Source of the DNA: Armillaria gallica
Taxonomy: Eukaryota; Basidiomycota; Agaricomycetes; Agaricales; Physalacriaceae
Assembly (NCBI GenBank): GCA_037576215.1
Contig: JBANDB010000003.1
Coordinates: 868,001-932,000 of the forward strand
Direction of reading: 5' to 3'
Length of the DNA: 64,000 bases
In this document: piece by piece, positions 53,363-64,000 of the stretch
Position numbering within the stretch: the first letter of the stretch is position 1
Layout of the letters: every line of letters begins with the position of its first letter
Program-made: the position numbers and the translations under genes
Notes under the pieces: generated by a model
Databases searched by the model: none
Told to the model about the DNA's origin: nothing
What the model saw: only the letters and a program-made list of their open reading frames with translations

Positions 53363-55337
53363 TGATGTGCTTGGTAACAGGCAGCACGCAAATGCAACAA
53401 GTGTCTAGATTGTCAATTTAGATACTAAATCACACACACACACACAATCACCAATGTTCAGTTTGAGGGTGAGTATGGTAGAAGCACTCATAGTGTATTT
53501 AGATATCGATAATCAATTGGGTTTGCTTCAAAACAACTTTGATTCAAGTCTAGAAGTGTTTACATGAGATACATTAATTGCAATAGCAAGATATATAGAC
53601 ATGAGGGTTTTGTAAGGTATAATTTGAGTAGTTTAGACTTGAAATGACTTTGTCTAGGAGAGCTGGTAAGGCTTTAACTAGGCAAGCTTTAACAATCAAA
53701 TAATCAAAGACCTAGAGGTCTATAAAGAGTGCAATTGCTCTGGAGTACATGGACTCAATTACAACACAAGCACATGCACTTGTGACAAAGAACCAAAGTT
53801 CTACAAAGAGTACACTTACTCTACAAAGAACTCACAGGTCCTGGCTTCAAGTACGAGACTTGCAAAGAGTACACTGACTCATTAACTGTTCAAACTTAAA
53901 GCATTCTAGGGCTTATTTCACTTTAACTAGGCAACATCTTTGGTCTGTGGTTGACTTAGCATGTCTAGATCACTTTAGTTGGTGAGGGAGCATGAGGCCT
54001 TTATATGTGGAGCAGTTCAATTAACTAACAAGGTGGCAAAGTGCAAATGTATGAATGTCTCTTCTTTCTACTTAGTTCTTCTAGATTACTTGTAGCCACT
54101 CTTTTGAGGTTGACTTGGTAAACTTAATTCACTTCAGTCGAGGATATGCACTTAAAACCAGTGATTGATTAGGTAGCTATAAGGCTACTAGCACAAACAC
54201 AGGGGAATGCTTTCCTGCTGTCATGTGTCTAGTTGCTGCTAATTTATACAATTCCTAGTCTAGGTATAGGAGCTTGTATCTAAAAGTAACTATGGTACAA
54301 GCTTTGGGTATCAATACAAACAATGAGTAATTAATTTACAAGGATTGTGCTATTCCAAGGTTTCTATTCAGTTGGACAGAATGACTAGTGGTCAATCTAT
54401 TGCCGAGGAGTCCCCCAATGGTCCATAGGAACTCTTTGCTTCCTCTTCATGCATTGCCATTTGGATTCCTATTCAATACTATGGATTATGCAGTTTGAGG
54501 ATGTAACCACCAATCATGATTGATTGTTGGACCAAGATTGTATTGCTTTGATTGCTGTGCAATCTTTATAGAGATCTTCATGAGTATCACTTACAGACAC
54601 TCGCATTTTTTTGTTATTTAAAGAACTCATGATTGAGATACACATAAAGGATGAAAAAATAACCAATCTCCACTGTTTTTTGAGCTCTATTCAATGGTGA
54701 TTGGGGTTTTATATTTGGATGACATTTATAAATCCTTAATGTGCTTGAAATATAAAACCCCAATTACCATTGAATAGAGCTCAAAAAACAGTGGAGATTA
54801 GTTATTTTTTTGTTCTTTTTGTGTATCTCAATCATGAGTTCTTTAAATAACAAAAAAACATGAGTGTCTGTGAGTGACATCATGAAGATCTCTAAATCTT
54901 TAGCTATCTTGGCATCAAGCATTGGTTATTTAGTTGTTCTAGGTTTATTTATGTTCTAGACTAAGTTCATTTCACATTGTGAATCATTGTGGACTTAGCA
55001 ATCCATTTCTAGGTTCTCTCAAGTCATTGAGATGATGAGTAATCTAGTTCTTCTGTGTTCTGCTTTAGGTTTTACAAGTCATTGAGATGTGTCCCTTAGT
55101 TCTGACAGTAATAGTCTCGTTTTGGGCAGGGAATAACATTCAGTACTGAAGCCTTATAGAGTTGACTTGTCTAGATGTTGCTTCTAAGTCTGTTCTAGTA
55201 CTGCTTTGCTCACTATCTTATGTAGTTCTTTAGCTATCAGTGTCAAGCCTTCACTATAGCTCTTAATACTGCTTGTAGACTGTGCTATTTGATAGAAAAT
55301 CACAAAGTCTACAGGTAGCCTGATACCAAGTGTATTA
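53363..55337 (-). repeat. dispersed repeat R1, copy 3 (interrupted by a foldback element)
   Basis: Reverse complement of the copies at 27.5 and 33.9 kb, with end words TGATGTGCTTGGTAACAGG (left) and CCTGATACCAAGTGTATTA (right). The CA microsatellite at about 53432-53448 corresponds to the TG run of the other copies. Without the 326-bp insertion and its 8-bp duplication it is about 1.64 kb. Confidence 0.75.
54569..54894. mobile_element. foldback hAT-like MITE (326 bp) nested in R1
   Basis: The arms are about 145 bp each and nearly perfect inverted repeats, from TAGAGATCTTCATGAGTATC inward to GGGGTTTTATATTT. The small centre is unpaired. A perfect 8-bp duplication AATCTTTA lies at 54561-54568 and 54895-54902. 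The other R1 copies have the uninterrupted site (reverse complement near 27975 and 34340). No coding capacity. Confidence 0.9.
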
Positions 55338-55760
55338 GTGTGGGTGTGGTATTGTTGATAAAATTAGATTACTGGCTTACATACAGGTATGGTCCATACT
55401 TTGACTAGGATTCTGGTTATTGTATTATAAAGCCAATGTCTCTACTTGTACATATCAATTTTGACCATTCATGGCTGGCCTAAGTATTTGAAAGAGTTTA
55501 CATGGTGTTGTCTTGTCTGTTGCCACTTGGAAGCTGGAACTGAGACCTGCAACCAACACTTTTGTTACTTGTTCTCCCATCATGTCCACTGAAAACATGA
55601 AATTCTCTCCTTGTGATTCTAGAATTGGACATGGCACCAACCATCATGCTGACCTTGCATTAGGCTCTTAGGAGATGGCTGGCTACTATTACACTGCCAT
55701 TTCTCAGCCATTGCCACTGAAGCCACCATGTCTTGTACAAATTTTACTGTATTGACAGGA
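55338..55760. other. spacer between R1 copy 3 and R2 copy 4
   Basis: No gene recognised. Confidence 0.25.
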
Positions 55761-56992
55761 TGGTGAAGAGACTCTGTGCACACAAGCTAGAAATGCAACA
55801 GCATTGAAGACACTAATCACACCCACACCCAACACTACACACACAAACTCTCAAGTTCTTGGGGGGATATTATGGAATAGAAGCAGATTGAAGCAAAACA
55901 ACTAAACTCTCAGAATATATGATATACACCTATAGTGATAGTGCTCATAGGGTATCTAGATCTCTCTAAGTCCAAAGGCTTTTATAACAAGAGGAGCAAC
56001 AGATGTTGCTGGGCCTCAAGGAAAGGTGTACTACAATACACAACACATCGCCACACACCAACAAAACCCTCAATAAGTCTCATGCAACATACACAGGTGA
56101 CCACAAAGAACTTAAACACACCCTAAACATGACTCAAAGCTTGCGCTCTAAGCAGAAACCCTTCACAAAATGTCCACTCAAGCCACAGGATTTGAACCTA
56201 TGCAATCCAGAGACACTATAACCAAATAAACCCTGTCTGACAAGCTAAAGGGTTTGAATCTCTGCCGCTTGTGGAAATGAGAACTCTCAAGCACATGCAA
56301 ATCAGACCACAGGGTTTGAATCTGTGCTGCCTGTAACACTGCATGTTACAAAGAAGGTCTCTGTATGGAAACTAACCAGACCAAAGGGTTTGAACCTCTC
56401 CCACCTGTAATATCTTGCACACAAGAAACACCGTCTGACAAGACAAAGAGTTTGAACCTCTGCCACCTGTAACACCATGCATCACAAGAAAACCTCAAAA
56501 CACAAGAGCGTGTCCGCAACGACACAATTCTCTTATTCTCAGGTTAGAGCGCAAGTCAACCAATCACTCAAACAGTACACAAGTCCCACATTAGCTTTCT
56601 ATGCCTCCCACGTGATACTCAAGTCACTCAAATGTTATCAATAAAAGGTATATTCTCTCACTTGAAGTTACAAACAAATCCTGAAGCTAGAGCACTAAGC
56701 TGAGGGCTTTCATGCTCCAACCAGGGGGTCTGAAACTTGTACACTATTACTATACTATGGTATTTATATACTATGCACTCTACAAATTAATACAACCTTA
56801 AATAGTAACTCTTGGCTGGCAGAGCTTCCTTTCCTGGGTCCCACACATGTTGCCATAATCATGCCATTGCTTGGTGCTTACTCAGAGCTCCAGCTCGGGG
56901 CCAAAACCTGGTCTCTCAGCAGCACAACATTGGTTAGCCATGCTATCCACATATATTGACATTGCCTAGTATCTCCTTGGAGTTGTAGCCTA

Positions 56993-58710
56993 CTGCTGTC
57001 ATGCCTGTAGCATGTCTAAGGGTGTGATTTTGCAAAAATGTTATACCTTATACATTAGCAATGCAGAGGCATTGTGAGTGGGCTGACAGTGCAAGTGGCA
57101 TGCAAAGAAGCAAGGTCATTGAGGTAGAGAGCTCTATAATAGAAAAAGAAGCAATAGAATTAAAACATAAGGACTTCATTGTTGCACTGTACCTTATAGG
57201 CATGCATGGCAACAAGGCCAAAGGGCAAGCTAGCTTGCTAAACCACCTGTTTGCAATAGAGAATTCAACTTCAGTGGGATGCGCTTGTATGCAGGCTGAG
57301 GCTAATTTAGATAATGACACGTCTGTAATCTATGATGTGTGGTCTCTGGAGATCCTGAAAAATTATATCATGTGCAGGGTAATCAAGAGAACCCAGGGCA
57401 TGGCCTAGAAACAGACTTCCACTGATGGAAATAGCGAGCAGGCTGGGAAGCTGAAGCATTTCTTGGTTACCAGGTCTAGAATATGATGCTGTCACCTTTG
57501 GAGCAGACCCGAAAGCCAAATACAAAGTGTGATTGGTGATCAAGGATTAAGCAGCTATTGAGTGCACACTCACGAGCTACTCTGCTGCTAGGGCAAGTGA
57601 CATCGACATCGCTTAGCTCTTTCAGACTACTAAAAAGAGGAACAAGCGGCGCACTTCCTAGAGCACTGTGCCAACTTGGATGAGGAATATTCAGCCAAAA
57701 AAGAAGTAAATTACTAAAAATCTGTTTGTAACAATCAATCTCCTGTAGTATAAGTAGAGTAGATATTCATGTATTAAGTCAAGCTACCTACCCCCCACAT
57801 AACATAATAAAGTTTCAGTTTGGATCTGGACTTGTTGTGCAGCATAAGAGTTAGTAACTTCAAATCTTGGCTATAATGCAAGTTTAGCGAGCTCACAGAG
57901 AAATTGAATAAGAGAGAAATTTTGGATACAAACTTTGGCTTACTTGAGATAAGAAAGAGATTAGGAAGCAGTGACGCTGCACCTGTCTTGAGAGGTTTAC
58001 TTGGTTATATCTGAGAAAGAGCTCTTTCTGGTTCAGTGTAAGAGAGAGAGATTGTATTGTGCCAGCCTCTGTGTAGGTCTAGACGTAGTTGCAAGGGAAT
58101 CAGCCAGATCGAGCTGTTCTAGCAGTTGCATGAAGTGTGACAGGTGTGCGGAGTTGGATCTCATGGCACTGTTGTTAGAGCGAGTGCACTGTGTGTGAGG
58201 ACTTGTGGGGACAGTTTTGAGAATAATTGAGAATTGATTGGGAGTGCTGAGGGCCTCTATCGTGACGAGTTTGGAAGTCAGGTTTAGCAACTAAGAGAAA
58301 GGCAGTGTCACACACAGATTAGATCTTGCAGCAGGTTGTACTTAAGTCTTAGCGAGCTCACTGACTGAACTTGGTCATTTTGCAGATCTGCATATCCATG
58401 TGTTTTGTCTATTGAAATATCCTTTGCCTTGAGGGTTGTGTGGTTCACCATGCTCTCTTGTAAAAAGCTCCAAAGAAATAGAGAATTTGAGATTGGCTTA
58501 ATAATAGTATGTTGTTTCATGCATTGTTCTAGCGAGCTCGCTGAGATACTTTGAGATACTGTCAGTGCACAAGTGGAATTAAATTCCTTGCTCCCCTCTG
58601 CACTTAAGGAGACTGTGTGTGTGTGTGTTTTGTGGGATTGAGTGTAGGTTTTGTGTGTGTTCACACTAGGCCATGCTCAGTTTCATGGGTGCCTGTCACC
58701 AGCCTCATCA
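56993..58710. mobile_element. insertion into R2 copy 4, containing R3 copy 2 and a coding relic
   Basis: Defined by comparison with uninterrupted R2 copy 3. The right half (about 57840-58710) is R3-like in reverse orientation to 39.0-39.6 kb. The left part contains the coding relic at 57061-57712. I see no terminal repeats or target duplication, so the type is open. Confidence 0.5.
57061..57712 (+). pseudogene. coding relic inside the R2 copy 4 insertion
   Basis: An open frame at 57061-57408 (KVIEVESSIIEKEAIELKHK and IVALYLIGMHGNKAKGQASL) is followed, in another frame, by YDAVTFGADPKAKYKV. Then come AAIECTLTSYSAARASDIDIA and LFQTTKKRNKRRTS, ending IQPKKK and TAA at about 57712. TAG codons where Gln would fit again suggest C-to-T decay. 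The basic KKRNKRR looks like a nuclear localisation signal. Family not recognised. Confidence 0.35.
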
Positions 58711-59203
58711 CCGTACAACTCGCATTTCTGGTAATAATATCTTCTAGTGACTTCCATGGTCTTCTAAGACAACTAGCTCCTAGTCTAGACCTCACGCACA
58801 TTGGCTGAAGTCGGAGACATTGGTCTTACTCCGATTCTAACATTCTGAGGTCTAGAGCGCTAGCTACCGGCATGGCAGTGCCCTGTGCATCATAGATCAA
58901 GGTTACACGAAGTATTAATTATCTCCTGAGCATCTCTGTTTCTATTCTTAATGCATGTCATCTGTGCATTGTCAGTGCACTCAGTGTCAAGTGCTGGGAC
59001 TTTAGACTTAGTGTGACCCTTATAGTATCACTCTACAGTTAAGCCATGCACTCCACCAAACGTCACTCAAGGTATTACATTGCCAGCACTTAGGACATTG
59101 TGCTCTAAGGTATCTCTCATTGCCTTGGTATCTAGGTTTTATAAAATGTATGTATTGATACATTTCACGAAATTACACATGTGAACACTTTACAAGTGTG
59201 TCA

Positions 59204-59717
59204 ACGGTGATGAGCAAAATGATTGGTCCAGATTGTATGTGGCATACACAGCCTGAAAGATTGTATGAGGAACTAGGCAGTGTTTTTACCACTCAAGCAA
59301 AGAGCATTCAAGTGAAGGTAGTGACTTGAGTTGATGCACTTATCTGTGGCTTGAGAGTGGTCACTTAAATGCTGCACTTGGATGTAACCACTTCAATTGT
59401 GGGACTGACACAAGTGTCACACTCTCCTATGGACTTAAGCAGGCACACTTGAGTGACCACTCGAGTGTGGCCAAGGTCAAGACCACTGATACTTAAATAT
59501 CAAGCATATTGATTTATCTGTTTTCCTAATGAGGGGAATGACAACAGATCTGGGATGTGTTGGCCACACAATTCTAAGAATGCAAACTCAAGGAACATAT
59601 AGAATTTAGTAAGACTCAAAGTGGAGAAAACATCATGCATTTAACATGCAGCTGCTGCATAGCTATCTGTGACTGTTTCAGATTCAGCACTTTTCCAGGT
59701 AATTGGCACCTCAGATT
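59204..59717. other. spacer at the right edge of the repeat-rich zone
   Basis: Contains short dyads such as ACTTGAGTGACCACTCGAGTG-like words near 59448-59470. No gene. Confidence 0.25.
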
Positions 59718-61639
59718 TTAACTATGAATGTGATTCAGTTCCTTCTCTTCATATTCATAACAGAGTATTACCACTTGAACACCATCTGAAGAGGAATGAT
59801 CAGATGGTCCCATCCTTTCTAGAGGTACACTGTATGAGTCATTCACAGTAACATTAACACTGTTCCAATCCTTGTTTTGATGTCTTGAACCTTTTCGGAT
59901 GTGTTGACGATAGTTCAAACTGCAAGAGAAGGGGTCAATATATATGCAGAGAGCATAAAAATAGATTTAAACCTTCCAACAACAGAGATAACATAGACTG
60001 TAGGGGTGGATCACTGATACTGCAGCTAAGCTATTTATGAAAACTCACATTGGGTGCTTGGACTCAAAGGAAGGAAGCTTAGATTGTTGTCAGTGTCAGA
60101 ATAAATCAGCTGGGCAGGAAATAGTCTAACTCACAAAAGCAGAGACTTTAGACGTGAAAGGTACTTTTGGTTCCATCAGTGGTAATGGCATCAAATTTCA
60201 AAGAATAGGATCATACCAGAATCAGGTTCAGGACTGCTGCGAGACTTGTTACAGCTCCTCGATTGATAGCTACAATGATCAAGGAGTCCAGGGCAGAGTC
60301 GGACCTATAAACCATTTCATATTTCAGCTATAGACTGCCTGAACATCAGAAAGCCTCACGATTTAATGCCTGTACGGTTGATCCTTAACAGGGCACACAA
60401 GGCGATGGTAACCAAAATATCACAAAGAGCGGCTGCGCCAGTTTGAAAGGTGGTAATGATCTTTATACAATGCATGAAGCTAGTCCTGCAGCGACTTAAA
60501 GGATAAACGGGGACGTACCTTGTTGATTTTGTCATCGAGTCCACTCTCAGTAGCTCGCTGTGCTCTGATGGTACAGATTCAACCATGGCTGCAGATGAAG
60601 AATCATGAGTGGAACACATACGTCGTGACAGTTTGCGCTATATAATCATTGTCAGAGGTATATACCGACGGAGAAACATGGAGCACTGACCAATTCCGGC
60701 ACCTATTCGACCAAAATTAGCTACGTTGAAGCGAAGGCAGGGGGATAAAAAGTACCAATGTTGATGAGAGCCAGGAGCACCTTTGATACGGTATATTCAG
60801 AGCCAATTCAATGTATGCAGTCATATGCATACCAACGGAGATGCAATCCAAATATTATGGTTGCTAACTGTGGACGGCATTGGTCAATGACTTATGGAAA
60901 CGGATGCTAAAGGACTTGCCCTTCCATATTTGTGATATGTAGAAACTACAACAAAATAAAAGAGTTAGACTTGTGACAGAGAGGAGGAACATCATAAATG
61001 TACCATTGAGCAATGAAGGATACGATATACTGCAATTGTTGGCTCGTCTAGACCCGACATCGTTCAGAAAAAGGAAAGAGCTTACAAAGGCCATAAGCAC
61101 AACCTATAGCATAGATTCGTCAGACAAATTTCAACGTTTCAACTGGCATTGTGGATACATACATACACGGCTCTGAACAGACATTATCAATGTGAGCGAA
61201 AGCATATACCAGCGAAAAAGACGTACTGAGGAAGCTCATTTAGGCGCTCTGGATGGGAAAAGTCAGAGATGAATATTTTGTACATCCATGCGCAAAAGCT
61301 AGTAGTGTGCATTGTGGCAAAGATTCTTAGATAACAGTCAGCTATTCTGATTATGAGACCGCGATAAATGGCCTGACCCGAGCACGAGTACAGTGACTTT
61401 GACTAAGAGCGCATCGTGGCTACTCTTCCTGAAATACTGCAGGACTAGAAGCTGGAGTTTTTTGGGTGAATGAGTTGCTTCCGACGATGTTGAAGGAGAT
61501 CATACCAATCCTACTCCATATAGACTTTGGCACAGCGTGAGTGACGGGAAATGGAAGCAAGGACTTGTACGTACATCAAGTCGAGCATGAACGATACCAG
61601 CAAGCAGCCGAAAGTCGTCCCGAAGGTTTCATTTGGCAT
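59718..61639 (-). CDS. multi-pass membrane protein, DUF6534-like
   Basis: Many short exons on the minus strand. The first are 61639-61575, 61524-61506, 61451-61378 and 61325-61227, in phase with 50-54 nt GT..AG introns. Together they read MPNETFGTTFGCLLVSFMLD, LLVLQYFRKSSHDALLVK and AWMYKIFISDFSHPERLN. Later exons give YIVSFIAQCFYISQIWK, VSNHNIWIASPLVLLALIN, AGIGQ, then TTFQTGAAALCDILVTIALC. They continue LIIVAINRGAVTSLAAVLN and finally LNYRQHIRKGSRHQNK, with a stop at 59718. This order of hydrophobic segments with a late LNYRQ motif is the plan of the large Agaricomycete DUF6534 family (seven-helix type, function unknown). Boundaries between about 60430 and 60660 are uncertain, and the segment before LNYRQ is shorter than usual. 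One intron (from about 60928) has a GCAAGT donor. Confidence 0.65.
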
Positions 61640-62349
61640 ATCAGCTGAGCGTCAAGTTTTGTGCAAGTCCAAGAGAGCCAGAGCCTAAAAGAAGAATCTC
61701 AGAATCTGTCCTATTTGTACAAGATTACGGTCCAGGAATAGGATATCATGTTGCGCAGCTTACTGCATGCCGGTGATGAACACAGAAAGAACCCACACGG
61801 AGCCTAGCCGTGTTCAAAGAAGTAGATGGAGCGGCAAACGTTAGTGATCCGTGTCCGCCTGCAGCGCTGATATTTATCTGCGTTCTGAAGGGAAAGTTCA
61901 TCTCTCACACCATTTGTACTTTGTATGAGTGTCGCCTTGACTCGGGATATACCATTAAAATGAGCTAAACGATGAACTCCTTGACAGCGTTGAGAACACG
62001 CAGTCTCTCCATTATGACAATAGTACCGCGGCTAAGGATGCAAGAATCGAGATCAGAAGACCAAAGCACCATGCAGTACCAATGCCCGTTCAATAGTGAT
62101 GGTATCTAGACACAACAACTTAAAAGAAGCCAGCACCGGAAATAGGAACGATATCACTTAAACCTATTGTGTTTCGTTATTTCTGAGCTGATGTATTCAA
62201 CCAGATTCGATTTGTTCAACTTGAAGCTAGGCCCATAAATAATAGCTGCGAATCATTTGCATCAAGACAGAACTTAGAAGTGTAGGTGCCAGGGTGACCA
62301 TTGAGTATCGAGCGCTGATGCAGGAGGTATATTGAGGAAGCACTACATT
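61640..62349. other. intergenic
   Basis: Upstream region of the membrane protein gene. No gene or repeat recognised. Confidence 0.3.
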
Positions 62350-62356
62350 ATTTTCT

Positions 62357-62748
62357 CGAGCTGCCGTTCTGATGAAAAGATGGACCAAAGAGGGACACGG
62401 GCCGGTCCCAAGCATCGGGGTTTTGTCCAAGTTGGCCGATTACCTCGTGTCAGTCCGGTTAGATCGTATTGACCGGTCATCCAGTTACATTGAGTTTTCG
62501 AGCTGCCGTTCTGATGAAAAGATGGACCAAAGATGGACACGGACCAGTCCCAAGCATCGGAGTTTTGTCCAAGTTGGCCGATTGCCCCGTGCCAGTCCGG
62601 TTAGATGTTATTGACCGGTCATCCAGTTACATTGAGTTCTCGAGCTGCCGTTCTGACACTGTCCACTGGTCCCAAGCGTTCAAGTTTTGTCCAAGTTAGT
62701 AGCCGATCAACCCATGCCGGTCCGGTTACATGTTATCGACCGGTCACC
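62357..62748. repeat. 142-bp tandem repeat, about 2.8 units
   Basis: CGAGCTGCCGTTCTGA starts at 62357, 62499 and 62641, exactly 142 bp apart. Units 1 and 2 are nearly identical. Unit 3 lacks about 25 bp and is more diverged. Each unit ends with ACCGGTCA inside the palindrome GACCGGTC. Because 142 is not a multiple of three, the open frames that cross it cannot be coding repeats. Confidence 0.85.
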
Positions 62749-63559
62749 TGAAGCGTGGGACTCACTAGCAGCAGCCTCGGCAGTGCTACTTTAACGGACA
62801 CATGCCTTGTGTCTATGCAGTTAAGGCGTGCGACGTCAAGCTGGCTTGGACCGGGCCCCTTCGCGGAGGCGCCACTGATACAAGCCCATCCTTTCTTTTC
62901 TAAGTTTCTGCGGTTTCTGCGGCTGAAACACTGTTTTTATTACAGTCGGAGCGAATCTATGAGCTGTGAAGTTAAAAATACGAAAGGACGCGGTTGAGAG
63001 GCTAGTGCCATAATGATCCTGATTATCACTTCGTGAGTTTCCTTTCATGAATCGATTATTCATGCACTCTTACGAATAAATAACACCCATTCATATTGTG
63101 CCGTGATCATCGCATGATGAAATACGCTCTTCACATGATGAGATTGGATCGAAACATCAATGCATCAACAGCGGGGAATCGTGAATTACATTCCCAGGAA
63201 TACTCCACTGACGGAGTACTAGTATACCGAGGCTCGGAGTCCGAGTCACGTCTTCGAAGAAGAGGCGGGAACCGTTTATAACCTCGAGTACGGCATTCAA
63301 CGGTAAGCTGTCCACTCAGTTCAGTTCAGTTTGCCGAATCGCTGATCTGTGCCCATCGATGAGAAGGAGACGCGACGAGCGTTAAGAATCCCGCATCTCC
63401 CACTGCCCTGGAAGCTATTACTCGCAGAGAATCAAGGAAGGCACTTTCATCCCCAGAAAGCCCGAGTTTTTCCGCACCTGATCTGTGGACACCGTGACAA
63501 ACACAGCTCCACGTGGAAGGAGGTGCGTTCAAATGATGTTTCTCAAAATACTGTTGGAG
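62749..63559. other. no supported gene
   Basis: Open frames at 62755-62997 (plus) and 62836-63063 (minus) lack any family signal. Confidence 0.3.
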
Positions 63560-63760
63560 TAGGTACATTTTCTCTGCGGAAAAACCAGACCTCATAATGT
63601 TGTGATATTTCATTTGAGCTTCTAATGGTAAAAGTGAGTCCACAAAAATGAGTTGAAAGATGAGATAATTTCCGTACTCTCTTAGGTGAAGGGAATGAAA
63701 AATGTGTCCTCCGTGGTCAGGACAAGGAAACCACTTGTCATTCGGAGAAAAGAGGTTATC
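63560..63760. repeat. diverged copy of the 47.1-kb CACTA-like repeat
   Basis: The blocks ACATTTTCTCTGCGGAAAAA, GATATTTCATTTG and GAAACCACTTGTCATTC correspond in order to 47138-47341. The left flank CTGTTGGAGTAGGT corresponds to CTGCTGGGGCTGAT. A right terminus was not found before the window ends. A 164-codon frame on the minus strand (63326-63820) crosses this repeat, so it is unlikely to be a host gene. Confidence 0.5.
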
Positions 63761-64000
63761 GTTCAAATTCGGTTCAAGCCAGCAAGTCACTACACGTTGA
63801 TCTATACTGGAGGTTTCCATAAGGTGGGCGCTTCCACTAACATAATGATACCGGACTTATCTGGGTGGTTTAGTGGCCATCAAACTTTGCTGTGCTTTGC
63901 TGCCAACGTTGTCTTTCCTTGTTGGCTCACCTCCAGGTCGGAGCTTGCTTACTCGTCCAAGCGATGCTTCGTATCCTCGCCTTAAGTTTTGCCTGGTTTT
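63761..64000. other. window end, nothing recognised
   Basis: No gene or repeat recognised in the last 240 bases. Confidence 0.25.

Larger units (their letters stand above)
55761..59203 (-). repeat. dispersed repeat R2, copy 4 (split by an insertion)
   Basis: Two parts, 55761-56992 and about 58711-59203, together match R2 copy 3 from TGGTGAAGAG to GTGTGTCA. Five AGGGTTTGAACCT-type motifs lie between 56174 and 56465. The 1.7-kb insertion interrupts GTTGTAGCCTA, which is continuous in copy 3 at about 50187. Confidence 0.7.

Noticed and set aside
30036..53448. TG/CA microsatellites near 30040, 35400 and 53440 as independent features
   Set aside because: They occupy the same position in the three R1 copies and are part of that repeat.
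63326..63820. 164-codon minus-strand frame as a host gene
   Set aside because: It runs through a repeat shared with 47.1 kb, where the frame is not open. No domain.
1..64000. CRISPR arrays, bacterial operons, riboswitches, TET/JBP oxygenase gene
   Set aside because: The window is fungal nuclear DNA and none of these shows a signal. TET/JBP was looked for because it can accompany KDZ elements, but no HxD-type dioxygenase core was seen.

Overview
The window is genomic DNA of a filamentous basidiomycete, almost certainly an Agaricomycete. The evidence is short (46-61 nt) GT..AG introns, an F-box family and a dihydroflavonol-reductase-like gene of mushroom type, fragments of KDZ (Kyakuja/Dileera/Zisupton) transposases, a chromodomain Ty3/gypsy retrotransposon and a DUF6534-like membrane protein. 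I cannot name the species.

Layout. Positions 1-11.3 kb are gene-bearing host DNA. A unit made of an F-box gene (minus strand) and an NAD(P)-dependent reductase (plus strand) is present three times. The first F-box copy is cut by the window edge. The first reductase (1038-2370) and the last F-box copy (6215-7643) are open. The middle F-box copy has one nonsense codon, and reductase copies 2 and 3 are truncated relics. An Old Yellow Enzyme gene with a frameshift follows (9912-11251).

From 11.5 to 59.7 kb the DNA is repeat-rich and largely decayed. It holds an inverted pair of tRNA-Ile(AAT)-type sequences around a small transposon and an 8.46-kb Ty3/gypsy element with both LTRs and a 5-bp target duplication. 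It also holds three KDZ transposase fragments, five short non-autonomous elements with 8-bp target duplications and TAGRG termini (hAT-like), and one CACTA-like miniature element. At least four long dispersed repeat families occur, called R1 to R4 here, several nested in each other. Coding relics in this zone decay mainly by C-to-T change: most stops are TGA where arginine CGA is expected.

From 59.7 kb to the end host-like sequence returns. It holds a many-exon membrane protein gene (59718-61639, minus strand), a 142-bp tandem repeat and a copy of a repeat also found at 47.1 kb.

Nothing here forms an operon. The organising themes are local duplication with loss of function on the left, and nested transposition with CpG decay in the middle. 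Nested insertions whose uninterrupted paralogues lie in the same window give precise element boundaries. Exon boundaries were read by eye from splice sites, reading phase and paralogue comparison.
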